A stretch of DNA of 64,000 nt from Spirometra erinaceieuropaei (GCA_902702965.1 CACRXP010000545.1:182458-246457), one strand, 5' to 3'. Shown: positions 9,026-20,700, numbered from the stretch's first letter. Translations and numbers: made by a program. Notes: a model not told the origin generated them from the letters alone.

Positions 9026-10948
9026 TACAGTAGGTCGGACAACTCATGAAATGTCAGCCAAAATTCCGAAACGCGTTTTAGTTTTGAAAAGACTAAATAA
9101 GTAGCTCTGCAAAACTAATCATCACGTAGAAGAATTCTACAATAAGTTAATGACCTCAGGATGCTGGCTTTCAAAGGAAATTTTTCCCGGCTGCATGAAA
9201 AAAAATCTACTGTGATAAAATGTTTCATTTAATAGTAGATAGTTTTCTTATTGATTTTCGATGACGTTGGAAATTCAATTGGGCAGGATGGTAGTTGATA
9301 GCCCTGCCCACTGATTCTAAAATTTTACCTACTGTCTTGAGTTCGGTATCTGTGATAACGTTCTCATTATATCTGGGGGGTGCACGCACAGAGGCCCTGT
9401 CAGGATGACTTTCTTCTTTACTTTAACCGCCCCGAGAACGAGGCGCTGCAAGACTGTATATATAGACCCACACGGAAATCTTTAGTAAAAGGCGAAAGAT
9501 ATATCCTAAACGGATTATAATTCATCATGCTTTCCATTATGCTTCTAGTTGCATATACGCACAGCATTACCTGCATCAGATTGTTTCATCGGTTTGCCTG
9601 CATCCTTGGGTCTTTTTACTCCAGACCTCCAGTAGAGTCCGGTGCGATCGTGTACAAAAGGACAACCGACGCGCAGTTATGGTAACAACCGATACTCCAT
9701 CCACTGCATCAGTCGTATTGACAGAGTGTTGCCCTCCACCGCCCCGCCTTTATGAACAGCCCGGTTGTATTTGGTCGCAGGGGTTTGGCTGAAAACTGTG
9801 ACGCCTTGTAAACACCGCCATGGCCAATTAGCGATCCTTTTCTGCACTTCCAGTTTAAGGCACTGCGGCATCCCCCCGCCGGGCGCTTCGACATTGCTGG
9901 ATTTGAACTGGGCGTACTTCACCTACGACATCGCGCACTTACTACTTCTTGGGTCCAGACTACAACAGCAAGGCGTCTCATACGTCAGTCAGATCCGAAG
10001 TGTTTACCTTCCTCGCATTTTTCACCTTGTTTAAATTAGGTTTTCACTTTATCAGGATCGCCAATTCCAGTCATTCCCTACAAGCGCCATTTACGCCTCC
10101 ACTCATTTGCCCCACCCGTATAGCCCCTATTATCACCGGTCCCGTAAGTCAGGTAGCTGGGTGTTTTCGGTACCGGGAGGGCTACCAACTACCATCTAAC
10201 CATTCAATTGTATTTCATGGAAAACATGCATAAAACTCCCCTTTTTGTTTATTGAGTGGAAAATTACGTCTTCTTTCAAGTTAGTACTCGAATTGAGGGT
10301 GTAATTCGGTTTTCAAAAACTGTTCCATTTCCGGAATGATTTTGACCCCCAACTGCCGTTATGCTTGCATCCAGGATTCCCAATCTACTAGCCGTACATT
10401 TTTCGCTTACGGAAATCCATACATTATTCTACGGTATTAAGAGGAGGCCATTCGGAGAGCACTAACGTTAGCAGTAAATATAAGCCATAGTGTTAACTTT
10501 ACAAATCACATTGGTAGATGCAGAAACACGAAGTTTTATAGACGGCCTTTTAATTGTATTAAAAAATCTTACAATTGGAAACATTTTTAAAGCCAAATTA
10601 TACCCTTTCTTCGGATATAAAATCGGAAGAAGACGTCATTGTCTACCAAATGGGCAAAAGGATGAATATTTTATACATGTTATCTATGAAATATAAATGA
10701 ATATTTAAGGACATCGTAAGTCAAGGAGAATAATGCGTGCTACGCAAGTAGTCATTTCTTACGGAGTATGAGTTTGCATGAAACTGAACAGGAGTCTTTT
10801 TGAAAGCCAGAATCCTGAGGTATCTGAATTGTTGTAGAATCACGCTGCAAGATGATTGGTCTTACAAGCCTACCTAGTTAATCTTTTCAAGACGAAAACA
10901 CACTTCGGAATTTCCGTTGAAATTTCGTGATTTATCCCACCTACTGTA
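9026..10948. mobile_element. Foldback/MITE element, 995-bp family, with nested insertion
   Basis: Ends read TACAGTAGGT and (reverse complement) the same, with long imperfect terminal inverted repeats. Removing the 921-bp nested insertion and its 8-bp duplication leaves about 994 bp, matching the uninterrupted family member at 12333-13327 (995 bp). TA at both ends is consistent with a TA target-site duplication of Tc1/mariner type. No transposase is encoded. Copy B (46778-48199) lacks the left terminal repeat. Confidence 0.75.
9281..10201. mobile_element. Nested 921-bp DNA element with 8-bp target duplication (hAT-like)
   Basis: ATTCAATT occurs directly at 9273-9280 and 10202-10209. The uninterrupted family member at about 12580 has a single copy of this site. 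Ends are inverted: GGATGGTAGTTG near the left matches the reverse complement of the right end. An 8-bp target duplication with short terminal inverted repeats fits a non-autonomous hAT element. No transposase motif was seen. In copy B (46942-47453) about 410 bp of the interior is missing. Confidence 0.72.
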
Positions 10949-11780
10949 CATATTAACCCTGTAAACGTCTCATATGATCAAAGTATATTTAACTGTATGG
11001 GCATGATGATGAATTGCTGGAAACCTGCGTCTGCTATCTTGCTTTTTCAAAACCTTCTTTGCCAAGTAATGAGGGGCAATGTACTCTTCAGTCTGAAAGA
11101 GAAACACCAGTGTTTGAAGACTTGGAAGTGCGCTAACATATTCAGACCGCGACCAGTTCAGCCTAGATCACTCTCCTGACCAACATGGTCTGAATTGCTG
11201 GGCAAATGGTCTTTAAGTGACCTTCTGGGATGTTGCGCATAGTTCCCGCGGGCAGACTTGTGCTTGTACTCAAGCACAATTCTCGAGGAGATCACAGGCA
11301 TCAGTTAGGCTTTAAGAATTTCTTGCCTGTTCAACAGTAAATGTCACTTCCGACCACTGAACTCAACGTGACAGCTCCATAGAAAAACTGCAATATGGTG
11401 ATTATGCAATTAACTGCAGCACATGCGGTTAGATTGGGTGTGGTTGAAAGGAATTCACATGAAGAACCCCCCTACCTTCCATACTTTGAACGTAAGTGGA
11501 TGAATCACACGCACGCCACGAGTTTGACGGTCTTCCACCCCCCTTCCCCCTCCTTAGAGGGCCCTCGAGCCTCCTCTATGCGGCTTCTGGTGTAAAACGT
11601 CAAAGAATGGTCCGGCAAATTTCAACAAGAATACGCTGCCATTCTCAAGTAACGTATTCTTTCTGGATGGACCCAATAGCTGTTGTTTTGCAGACAGGTG
11701 CCTGTGTGCGCCTGATTATTCAAATTTAATTTAATGGATTTCCACTGACAGCAATGACCTTCAAATCTGAAAGACTTACA
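10949..11780. other. No recognisable gene
   Basis: Shared with copy B (48200-49030). Short open frames show nothing recognisable. It contains pyrimidine-rich stretches near 11530. It is upstream of the candidate promoter at 11783. Confidence 0.5.
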
Positions 11781-11782
11781 TC

Positions 11783-11789
11783 TATAAAT
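11783..11789 (+). promoter_or_regulatory. TATA box of candidate micro-exon gene
   Basis: TATAAAT lies 50 bp before the ATG at 11834, with an initiator-like TCAG at about 11811. The box is also present in copy B near 49035. Confidence 0.5.
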
Positions 11790-11833
11790 CGCTGCGCAGC
11801 ATTCTGGCTCTCAGATCTCACGAAGCCAACAGA

Positions 11834-11873
11834 ATGAAACACGCGATTTTGGTTCTTCTGTTTTTCTGTAAGT
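11834..11873 (+). CDS. Candidate signal-peptide exon 1 of a micro-exon-type secreted protein gene (copy A)
   Basis: ATG at 11834 with A at -3 starts MKHAILVLLFF, a basic residue pair followed by a hydrophobic run as in secretory signal peptides. The exon ends after one base of a codon at 11867 (phase 1), and the next six bases are a perfect GTAAGT donor (11868-11873). A TATA box lies 50 bp upstream. The exon is thus only 34 coding nt. A phase-compatible 33-nt exon is at 14471-14503. Short symmetrical exons behind a signal-peptide exon are the hallmark of flatworm micro-exon genes; mature-protein function cannot be predicted. A chance TATA plus ORF plus donor is the alternative, but conservation of exon 2 boundaries in copy B argues against it. 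Confidence 0.5.
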
Positions 11874-12332
11874 TGGTGATTATTTGCTCATATGCGCCGG
11901 TATAAGTTGGCCCTTTTAGGTTAAATTTTAAGAGCCTACGTATGACAGCAACCGGCTTCTCACGCTGTTCTAACTAACTTTTTCTTATTTACTATCTGCC
12001 TTAAAATTATGATGCGGTATGATCTTATGTTCGGAAATAGCCAGCAAGTATTCTGTATAGTTTGTTAGACACTCTTCGTGCTAGTACTTTTACATCTCTT
12101 GGGTGGAGAGGGATTATGAATATCCTCAATGAAAATAGTCATTAATAGACTGGAATCAGATTCTGATTAAGGGCAACTAACTTATGATACTTATATTTGT
12201 TTAAGTGAGATCACAATTGGATGGTAGGTCAGTCCTTCGAACTGATGAAAATTGCTCGATGTTCCATGCTTGTACCAAAGAGAATACTCCCACACCCTAA
12301 CAACCGTTAACCAACATCTGTCCACGCAACAT

Positions 12333-13327
12333 TACAGTAGATGTGCTAACTCATGAAATGTCAACCAAAATTTTGAAATGCTTTCTCGTTTCGAGAAGAT
12401 AAATTAAGTTGTGTTGCAAAACTTATCATGACGTAGCATAAGCCTATAATTATCCAGTTACCGCAGGGTATCGGCTTTTGAAAGAACTTCGTTTCGGCTG
12501 TATGCTAGATCCTTACTCTGCAAAAATTACCTACTCAAGTAGTGTGCAATTTGTAAATTGTTTTTCGATGCCCCTGAAAATTCAATTATATTTCATGGAA
12601 AACATGCATAAAAATATCCATTGTTTTACTTTTTCGGTAGAAAATCACGCTAAATCATACACAACAAGAAGCATGACATTCTGTTTTAAAAAAACCTTTC
12701 TAATTCCCGAATAAATTTGGACCCGACCTGCTGTTACACTTGCATTCAGTGTTTTAAAACTACAAGCTGTATATTTTCCGTGTACGGAAGACCATGCATT
12801 GCTCTACGGTGTTAAGAGGAGACCATATGAGGTTCATGAAAGTAAGCAGTGGATTTGAGCAATATTGTTAACTTTACAAGCCACATTCGTAAATGCAGAT
12901 GCATGACGTTTCATGAACGGCCATTTAACGTTATTAAATAATCTCACAATTAGAAACGTTTTATAAACCAATTTATACTAGTTTTTGAGTATGAAATTGG
13001 AAGAAGATGTGATTTTCTACGGAACAAGTAAAACAATGAATATTTTTATGCATGTTTTCCAGGAAAAATATATGTGCATTTTCAGGGGCATCGAAAAACA
13101 ATGTAAAAGTTGCACACTATATGAGTAGTAATTTTTTGTAGAGTATAGATCTAACATAGAGCCAAAGATAAGTTCTTTCGAAAGGCGACACCCTGTCGGT
13201 AACTGTGTCATTATAAATTTATGCTGCATCATGATTAGTTTTACAACACTACTTAAATTATCTTTTCGAAACGAGAACGCATTTTGAAATGTTGGTTGAC
13301 ATTTCATGGATTAGCACATCTACTGTA
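12333..13327. mobile_element. Foldback/MITE element, uninterrupted 995-bp member
   Basis: Starts TACAGTAGATGTGCTAAC and ends with the reverse complement style ...CTACTGTA. The terminal inverted repeats are imperfect and run about 350 bp, leaving a short unique middle. The TA at each end fits a TA target duplication. It lies in the candidate first intron of the micro-exon gene. Copy B equivalent: 49402-50264, internally shortened and with mutated ends (TAGAG, TGGAA). Confidence 0.78.
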
Positions 13328-13594
13328 AAATAGACACACCTCCGGAAACAGCGACAACAGGGTGGGCACTTATGATACGGGCAAGACACTTGATCAAAAC
13401 AGAAGGCTTTCACTGATTTAAAGCGTCTTTAAAAACCTGTAAGAATGGCAGATGCTGGCATATGTCTGTGCCGTTTTGTAGATCAGACATAGTCCGGTAT
13501 CAAGAAAGTATCTCTAAAATCCGCTTACATGCTTGATGAATTTGAGCTCTACGATTTTTTAAGCTCACAAGTGATCCTAATGCCTATACTGCAG

Positions 13595-13633
13595 TCCTGA
13601 TAATAAGGAGCTGCTTGAAGCCAAGATGGTACG
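13595..13633 (+). CDS. Possible 39-nt micro-exon (weak)
   Basis: A CAG acceptor ends at 13594, and the sequence stays open in the phase left by exon 1 (TTC CTG ATA ATA with the carried T). It ends before a GTATGC donor at 13634, again in phase 1, so it could be included or skipped without breaking frame. It is identical in copy B (50532-50570). The acceptor tract is only moderate. Chance occurrence is quite possible. Confidence 0.2.
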
Positions 13634-14470
13634 GTATGCCACCTAAGGGATGAAAGGTGTCAAAATTTACGAGTGATTGCTGATTAGTTGCAGCCAGCAC
13701 CAATGCATGGATTCAATATCGACAGTAATAAAGGGCATTTTTAATAGAACCGAAAATACAATTGAACTATTATAGGCAATACTGCAATGTGTAGTAGCAC
13801 GAATTTTCTTCGCAAAGCGGAAACTTCCGAGAACGTCATAAATGGTTGTAGTTTAGTAAATTTAATTTTGAAAGGAACTGTTAAAAGACGGGCAGCACAA
13901 AAAGAATAATGTTTGAACATGGTCTTTCAGTGCACTTCACATTAAAATATCCTTTACGAATTAGTGTATTATCAGGTACGACAGTTTCCCAACGGCCTCC
14001 CTTCGGAGTATAAATTCCAAAGTGATCTCCTGCGAATTCGCTGTATTTTCCAGGCTTTTGAATTTATTAAGGTATAGCTCGATAAGGCAGACAGGACTCT
14101 GCTTGATTTCGCCGACAAGGACGCCATAGGAATAAGAGTTTTATAAGGTCACATATTGGCAGGTCGGTCGCTGTCTAAAAGATAAAAGTAGGTTTGACAT
14201 ATTTAATAGTAAACAAATCTTTAGGTGTATACAAAGAGGCAATCAGTTCTGTAAAACTAGCTTCCTATTTTCGTTTTTCTGGATTACGTCGAATTTCAAT
14301 TTTGCCTTGGTACATCGTTAAATACTTCATGCTTTACAGTGTTTTTAATCGATCGTCCACAAAGACTGATTCTGTCTTCGATAAACGTTCCAGAGAGACA
14401 AATTTAAAATTTACGCAACTGGGTTTAAATTGAAGGAATAACAACTCGCTTTTTTTCCTCCTCCTTTCAG

Positions 14471-14503
14471 ACCTCATTGAAGCGCGATCAACTCACCATT
14501 GGT
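14471..14503 (+). CDS. Candidate 33-nt micro-exon 2 (copy A)
   Basis: Preceded by a long pyrimidine tract ending in CAG (14446-14470) and followed by a perfect GTAAGT donor (14504-14509). Length is 33 nt, divisible by three. With the single base carried from exon 1 it reads YLIEARSTHHW and leaves one base again, so it is symmetrical (phase 1-1). The LIEA segment would place a plausible signal-peptidase site just before RST. Copy B keeps exon length, acceptor, donor and reading frame at 51406-51438, with H-H changed to R-R. Confidence 0.5.
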
Positions 14504-14509
14504 GTAAGT

Positions 14510-16640
14510 TTATCCGTGTTATATTCAACGGGACAAATAAGACAATATTTTGACCTGTATTTATGTTCGCGACAGGCTGAAAACTACATATTTAGACATA
14601 CAACAGGTTTACGTTGACACCTAATTGAGATGAGTAAAGAGGTTTTATTTAACCTATTGTGCTTATTTAATTTACTTTTATCTAGAAGGTCGCCAGCGAG
14701 TCTCAGACGAATTTGCCTTAATTGTTGAGCCATAACATTGGCTATTGACGAAGCAAGTAGTGCAAGTGCACAAAGCATGTTTGAAGTTTTAGCACATTAA
14801 CCCCTACCATGTATTTAAGTCCGTCAATTTTGTTTCCATCAGAGCCAGTTCGTGACTATAATATTTAATGCCTCACTGCTGATACGAGTTGGTTTCTGCT
14901 CACATTCACTAAGTGCGGGTCTTATGGTAAATGAGTAATACTGTCAAATGAAGTCAAACCTCCCGGTTAAAATAAGTGGTTCTACATGGGATGATTAGTG
15001 TGCACACAAGCAAAGTCATCATTGTGCGTAGCTTCAATTATTAAGGCTCATACTATTAAATTATGCTCTATTGACTGCCGGTTGCGAATGATCACCCACG
15101 GTAAGTACCTGCTCATCATCTACCGCTGGTTTTTCATGAACAAACCTAAACACATGTTTGACATATTTTCGTACGAAAAGTCGAAATCCATTGTCAGTCA
15201 GAGTGTGCTTGTCGTATGAACAATTGACTATGGACATTAACACACTGCCTTTCGTCAGTCCTCTCGCTTGAGTAAGACTAATTCACACATATAAGTGCTC
15301 CATTAAACCTCACCTCACTGAAGGTCATAAGATTAAGACCCGTCATTAAATTAAAAACACAGAAGTAAGTGTGCCGATAAAAAAACATGCCTGCACATTT
15401 TTAATGTTCCACGCTGGATACTACACTAACCGGTATATAAAGTAATCTGACCCCTTCAAAATGCAGTGTTCGCTCACAGAACCTGGATGCATAAAAGCAG
15501 AATGGTTTATCTTATCACGCACAGACGACCGTTTAACCGCTCCACTTTAATTGCAAATGTTAAAATCAGGAGCCGTAGAAAATGGTTGAATAAACAGATG
15601 ACTGAGAAATACAGCTCAAAGTAAGCAAGGCACATCTGTGCAACCTGCAAACTCCAAACGTCAAAGCAATGATGGCGCAACCAAATTGTGTTGGCATGAA
15701 AGTCGACACGCAATAGCGAATTTAGCAGAAAAAAATAGTGGTCCAATTTGTGATTAAAATCGGAAAAGTTCAGAAAGGGGAACGTAAAAATAGAGTAATG
15801 TGGTTTGCAATAGCAGAACAAACGGCAAATGAAAAGTACCAATCGGAGCATACTGGGACACTTTGACAAAATGTCAATTAAGTACAAAAATAAGTTAGTC
15901 AGGCCGAAAAGATGGGTTCCATGCGGATATTTTTAGTTAATGCCAGGATTGACACAAACGACTTCAGTAAATCTATTTACTTCAGAATATTACGAAATGA
16001 ACTTTTTAAAGACCACAAAGACGGAAAAACGCATAACAGAAAAGGGGAAGAATGAGTCAAAGAGAATGAAAACAGAAAAATAAAAGTAAATGAGCATAAA
16101 AATTTGCAGGGACTAATGCGCATGGATGCACACATTGCAATAAAAAACAAATACAATATGTGAAGCAGTAAATATGAAAAAAAGTGCAAAGTTAACGAGC
16201 CGTTAGCTAACGAGCATTTAGCATATTAAAACCGGGAAGCAGAGAAATATAACAAATATTTCCATTTCTATGTTACAGCTACTTTGCCGCCGCATACCGA
16301 AACACCTCCACCAGGAACAGAACCAATGAAAAGTAAGCAAAGACAACGAAGATAATTATTGAAAATAGGAGGTAAAAGGAAACAACGGCAAAAACATGAC
16401 ATAACAAGGAATGGAAAAAATGGCATAGGCTAGGGAAAAACTGAAGGAAGAAAGTAGACGGAGGACAAATGAGCAAGAAGAAGAAACGATGCAAATTGCT
16501 GAATCTCTGTGAGAAAATAAGATAAAATACATAAAAGTATTAAAGACTGTAGACCGAGGAAAGGGCAAAAAGCAGAGGCAATGCAAATTGCAGAATATTT
16601 AAGTGTAGTCAGCAAATGAGAGAACACATCCATATGGGCT
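14510..16640. other. AT-rich duplicated DNA, no placed gene
   Basis: Shared with copy B (51445-53560). It may hold later exons of the micro-exon gene, but none could be fixed. Long minus-strand frames near 15977-16633 are phenylalanine-, leucine- and serine-rich translations of an A-rich plus strand and look non-coding. A TATATAAAG motif lies near 15434, followed by an ATG at 15461 with only a short frame. Confidence 0.4.
15259..15271 (+). CDS. Possible 13-nt downstream micro-exon (weak)
   Basis: A good acceptor (CTGCCTTTCGTCAG ending 15258) is followed 13 nt later by GTAAGA. In phase 1 the bases read F-L-S-L. It is preserved in copy B. At 13 nt it changes phase, so further exons would be needed; I could not place a terminal exon. 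Confidence 0.15.
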
Positions 16641-17290
16641 TAGTGATCTGACGGTATAAGTCTCATCTAGTATAATATATATTATATTAATATATCATTT
16701 GTATTATTATTATTATGAGAATAGAGGTGTGGACGGCAATGACATTAGGGTCTGTGAGATTTGTGTGTAGCACAGGACGTTGGGAGGCAGACAGCAATCC
16801 CCATGATCGTCTCCCTGCATTCTGTTTGCAGAAAGCGTAACCGAGGTTAAAGGCGAATCTTCGTGGACCCCAAAGCCATCTTCGCCTAGTAAGCGTATTT
16901 TCCTACGCCATTCCTCTCTCGCTATTCGCTATGATCTGCAAACAGGCAGGACTTCATAGCTGTTTTCAAATCCCCCTTTTGGATTTGCTTTTACGCACTC
17001 TTTTTATGCCTCTTATTACCCTAGGCCTTTGCAATTTATTGCGCTACACCAATTCATTCGATTTCCGCAATTTTATTTCCTGTGTTATCTCATGCTGACC
17101 TCTACGATGACGTCCTCACCATTTGACACACTTGCTGCACTACTTGTCTTTCTTCCTCTCCTCGTCTTTTGCATTCTCCGTAGACCATTCTGGCAAAATC
17201 CTTTCGACTATCACGACAACTCCACCTCCAGGAAAATTTCCTGGGGAGCACATTCTCGTCATTGCATCATGTCTAACTATACTCAATCCA
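16640..17290. repeat. Dispersed repeat R, with AT microsatellite
   Basis: An (AT)n-like tract at about 16668-16695 precedes a repeat (CCTGCATTCTGTTTGCAGAA region, 16740-16900). Copy B has it at 53590-53880. Diverged copies of the family occur at 36600-37320 and 55450-55700. No coding capacity was recognised. Confidence 0.5.
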
Positions 17291-17299
17291 CTCCACCAA

Positions 17300-17640
17300 T
17301 CAGAAATAACTGAGCCCATCTACTGTATACCGTGCGCCAAGTACCCCTGTGTTTATATTGGCCATACAGGCCGACTCGCATTAGCGAGCAGAAGTTATCC
17401 CTCCTCAGTCGCGACCCCCCCCCTTGTCTCTCGTGTTTGCTCACGCCCTTTAGTATGACCAACGTTTCAATTGCAGCGGTGCTGAAGTGATGGCAATGGG
17501 TAACACCAGTCAGGCTCAGGAATTCCTCGAAGCATGACATTCTGACACAACCAGCAGCAACCGGCACGTCCTTCTAGACTCTCAATACGAGGGACTACGT
17601 ATACGATCATTGACTTGTTCCCACACCCTAACAACCGTTA
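17300..17640 (+). pseudogene. PLE GIY-YIG endonuclease fragment (copy A)
   Basis: EPIYCIPCAKYPCVYIGHTG (about 17310-17370) is the N-terminal GIY-YIG half: Y-x-I-P-C-x2-C and Y-I-G. After a gap and frame changes, 17460-17600 reads MAMGNTSQAQEFLEA, a stop, then SNRHVLLDSQYEGLRIR, the C-terminal half. It is degraded by stops. The same remnant is at 54235-54570 in copy B. Confidence 0.65.
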
Positions 17641-17663
17641 ACCAACATCTGACCACGCAAAAT

Positions 17664-18887
17664 TACAGTAGATGTGCTAACTCATGAAATATCAAATGGA
17701 ATTCAGGAATGCGTTTTAATTAAGTAGGGTTGTAAAACCTGCTGCTGAATACGGCGAATATGCGTCTTGGAATTTTGTAGCCGTAGCCTGATAACGCCCA
17801 GTCTTAGAGGACAACGATACAGCGAATCATCAATCATCTCATTAGCAGGTGATATGTGCAAATATTTGGTTTGGCACAACAGTACTTTTCTGTCGATTTA
17901 AGCGGTATTCTTCAAGCAAATATACACGAAGTCTTTGTCTTAATAGCCCTACGATGTCCGCCATTATCACTTCCTCTGGAAACGCGTTTCGGGCACTGGC
18001 GATTCGCTGTGAAAACGCGAACATCCGTGTGGGATCTGGTTCCCTGATGTTTAAGAAAGTTCCAGCTCAGGTTTGCTTTTGTAGTCAAGGTGGAGAAATC
18101 AATGTCGCGAATGGCACAGTCTCGATTCCTTACGATCCGTTAGGTCTGCTTGAGATCTCCTCGGATCTGCCTGTACTCAAGAGAAAATAGCTTATGCTCA
18201 TCAAGTCTACAGCGGGAAGATAAAGTCCTGAGGCCTTTCACAATTTTGGTGGCTCTCCTCTGAACTCGTTCCAGCAACTAATAGTCTTTTTCAGTCAGAG
18301 TCGCCATGCTTGGATTCCATTTTCCCTTTTTTGAAAAAACAAATGCTCCATACACTTTTCCAAATAGCTCTTTGAGCATTAAAGTCATGTTAATAGCGAA
18401 GAGGACAGCATTTGCCCTGTCAGCCCGCCTTCTTTTGCGGTTCTTCGTGGCCCTGCTATTTTTACCTTCCCGTGTTTTGCTTTATTCTTTGTAGTTTTTT
18501 CGGCTTTTTGTCGTGTTTTTCATGCCTTTTCTCCTCCTTTCCTATTTTTCAGACGAGCGTGCTTATTGGGTACGTAACCTTGTTGACCTTACTTAATTCT
18601 TGCCTTTTGTTGTTTTCCCCGAATTTTATTCTGACTATCATGTTTTAGATGGAGGAAGTGTGGTATGATCTCAAGAGGATCTCTTCGGTATGTTACTGCG
18701 CTTCCTTATCGATATTCTTTTCCACATCAGCGCTTACTTAAGCGACCATCCTGGTAGCCGACTTCGAAAGCCAACGTCCTGAGTTAACTAAAGTACTATA
18801 GAATTATGCTGCACAATGATCGGTTTAACAACGAAAACGCATTTAGGAATTTTGGTTAATATTTCATCATTACGTCCATCTACTGTA
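17664..18887. mobile_element. Foldback/MITE element interrupted by a CR1 fragment (copy A)
   Basis: Left end TACAGTAGATGTGC at 17664 and inverted right end ...CTACTGTA to 18887. The interior is replaced by a CR1 fragment. Copy B (54596-57107) keeps about 1.28 kb that copy A lacks between the left arm and the CR1 fragment; in A the join is at AAACC/TGCTGAATACGG. Confidence 0.65.
17745..18320 (-). pseudogene. CR1-like LINE RT C-terminal fragment
   Basis: Minus-strand translation near 18300-18130 reads [20 protein letters not shown] then [12 protein letters not shown], a stop and RIVRNRDCAIRDIDF. It parallels the VQRRATKLVSG and YRQLRGDLIQT segment of the LINE at 60-1187, but is a different copy. 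Stops interrupt it. Copy B: 55970-56540. Confidence 0.7.
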
Positions 18888-20700
18888 TTGCTAAAATGAT
18901 TATTGTCTACTGGGAGAACAATCTGCGGTCCCAGAACTTACGGCGGTCCAGATCAAAGAAGTTTTTTGGCTTGAAGGCATTTGTGCGACGGGTGTTTCTA
19001 GTCTTGACTTCGTTTCTTGGAATCTGGACACAGTATCAGACAAGGCCGCATAGATAAACAGATGCTCACCGCCAGATGAAGAATTTACTCGCTACACGGC
19101 GGATTGCAGAGTCAGCACCTCGAAATGACACCAGACAGGGAATGCCATCACTACAGGAAATGATTTCGGTGAATACTGTACGCAGAACTTGTGGAGGTTG
19201 TTCTGACCGATGACAGCGAGTAAAAGTTCATGTTACTAAGGGCTATTTTGCGAAATGGCCATAGGCCTGCGGAAATTACTCTAGATTGCATTTCGGTTGG
19301 CAGAAATGGAATTACTATATTTAACTGTAAGTAATTCAGGAAGAGATAAAATGACCCCAAGTGAACTGTTGTGCCCACAGCGGTCAAAATGTTGCAAAGT
19401 AGTGGGGACATTGAACGTGTGACAGTTTAGAAACTTGAATGACCACCTGGAGTTCCTTTTGTAATCGGCGAAGCCACAAAGCACCTAGATCTGGGAGTCC
19501 ACAACGTTCTCGATGTGTCGCAATTGGGCGTTCCGCGATCAGACTACTTCTGGTAACAAAAGGCTGGACAAGTTCCACTTTCTTTCGCTCACCAGTGCGC
19601 AGAAGGCTAAATAAAAACGTATAGCATTCTAGACCAGGCAGGTGCCAAGAGAGCTAGTTTCAAATTTCCATGGGGGAAATCCAGTCGTTTTGTCTGCCTT
19701 GAGGCCAGTCAGGCAGGAAAACTGAAAGACTGGGGCTCCTGGGGTTTTGCATACGTAGATCCTCAACAGTTCCGTTCACATTAATGTCGTCTCCATCAGT
19801 GCACACTTGGGGCTGATGATGACTGTTCAGGCGGCGAAACCATTGTTTGCAGGTTGTGTAACATGATTACCAAAAGGGAGGCTGGCAGACGTCACAAGAC
19901 CGAGCTTTGCCGATCTCATGTTGAGTTAGACGTTACCTCATCTTAGATTAAGGCCTCTAAGATTTTCGAAATTGCCTGGGGGGGATGTTTACTGGCCGAA
20001 AGTCGTCAGCTGACGTAGACTGGCAATGCTTGGGAATATGTAGAAGGCATGAGTCCTTGTACAAACTGGAATAGGTCTCACATTCGAGAGCGAGATTAGA
20101 TATCTCGCACATGTGGGACGAAAACACCTCACCTACGCCCGCATTTAAATTGCTGTTTGCAACACTATTTGTTCCAGGACTACGAGCTTTAAGTAATCAT
20201 CCGGTGACTGAAGCGGCGTCTTCGACCGGCGCCGGTATATATTTGCAGGTTAGGAAGTGAAGCGGTCGAATTGTCATTATGTTTTTGGACAAGAAGGCAT
20301 TGGAACTGCCAGCGATCAGTTTGGCGTATGCGATAGGCTTTTAGAGTGCTTCTCAAAGAATGGGGTGTTGTGGTTCCATACAACTACTCATTTGTGAGAA
20401 AAAAATTTACGACGTTTGACGAGCATTTTTCGGCGAAGTTTACCATTCCGGCTAGTTATTTGCTTCTGATAGCCCCTTAACCCGCTCGTAAATGCAACGT
20501 ATCAAAGGCAGAACTGAAACTTCGTGTGTCAGATGAAACCGACGGGGCATACTTCGTAACCTAGGACGAAAGTATATAGGGGGGGGAATGTTTGATTCGT
20601 AGCACTTATTCTTCTTCTTATGATGTATTGCCATAGATTTCATTTTCCCACTTCGCAAAGTCCACAATGAGATGCAATTGGACTACCCAGTAGATCACAC
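18888..20700. repeat. Unclassified dispersed repeat Q (copy A)
   Basis: Shared with copy B (57110-58950) and, more diverged, with 39080-40530: for example GCAGAACTTGTGGA(G/A)GTTGTTCT and the region around CTCACCAGTGCG. The third, older copy shows this is an interspersed repeat rather than only part of the duplication. Minus-strand frames of 60-86 residues give no recognised domain. Confidence 0.5.

Noticed and set aside
14041..14058. 18-nt micro-exon with TTTTCCAG acceptor and GTATAG donor
   Set aside because: In the phase left by exon 1 it gives a stop, and copy B has lost the acceptor (CAG to CAC).
15433..15560. TATATAAAG followed by ATG, as a second promoter and gene start
   Set aside because: The frame is only about 30 codons, has no signal peptide or donor at a sensible place, and copy B shifts the first ATG.
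15977..16633. Several minus-strand frames rich in F, L and S, resembling membrane proteins
   Set aside because: They arise from an A-rich plus strand in four overlapping frames at once, which real genes do not do.
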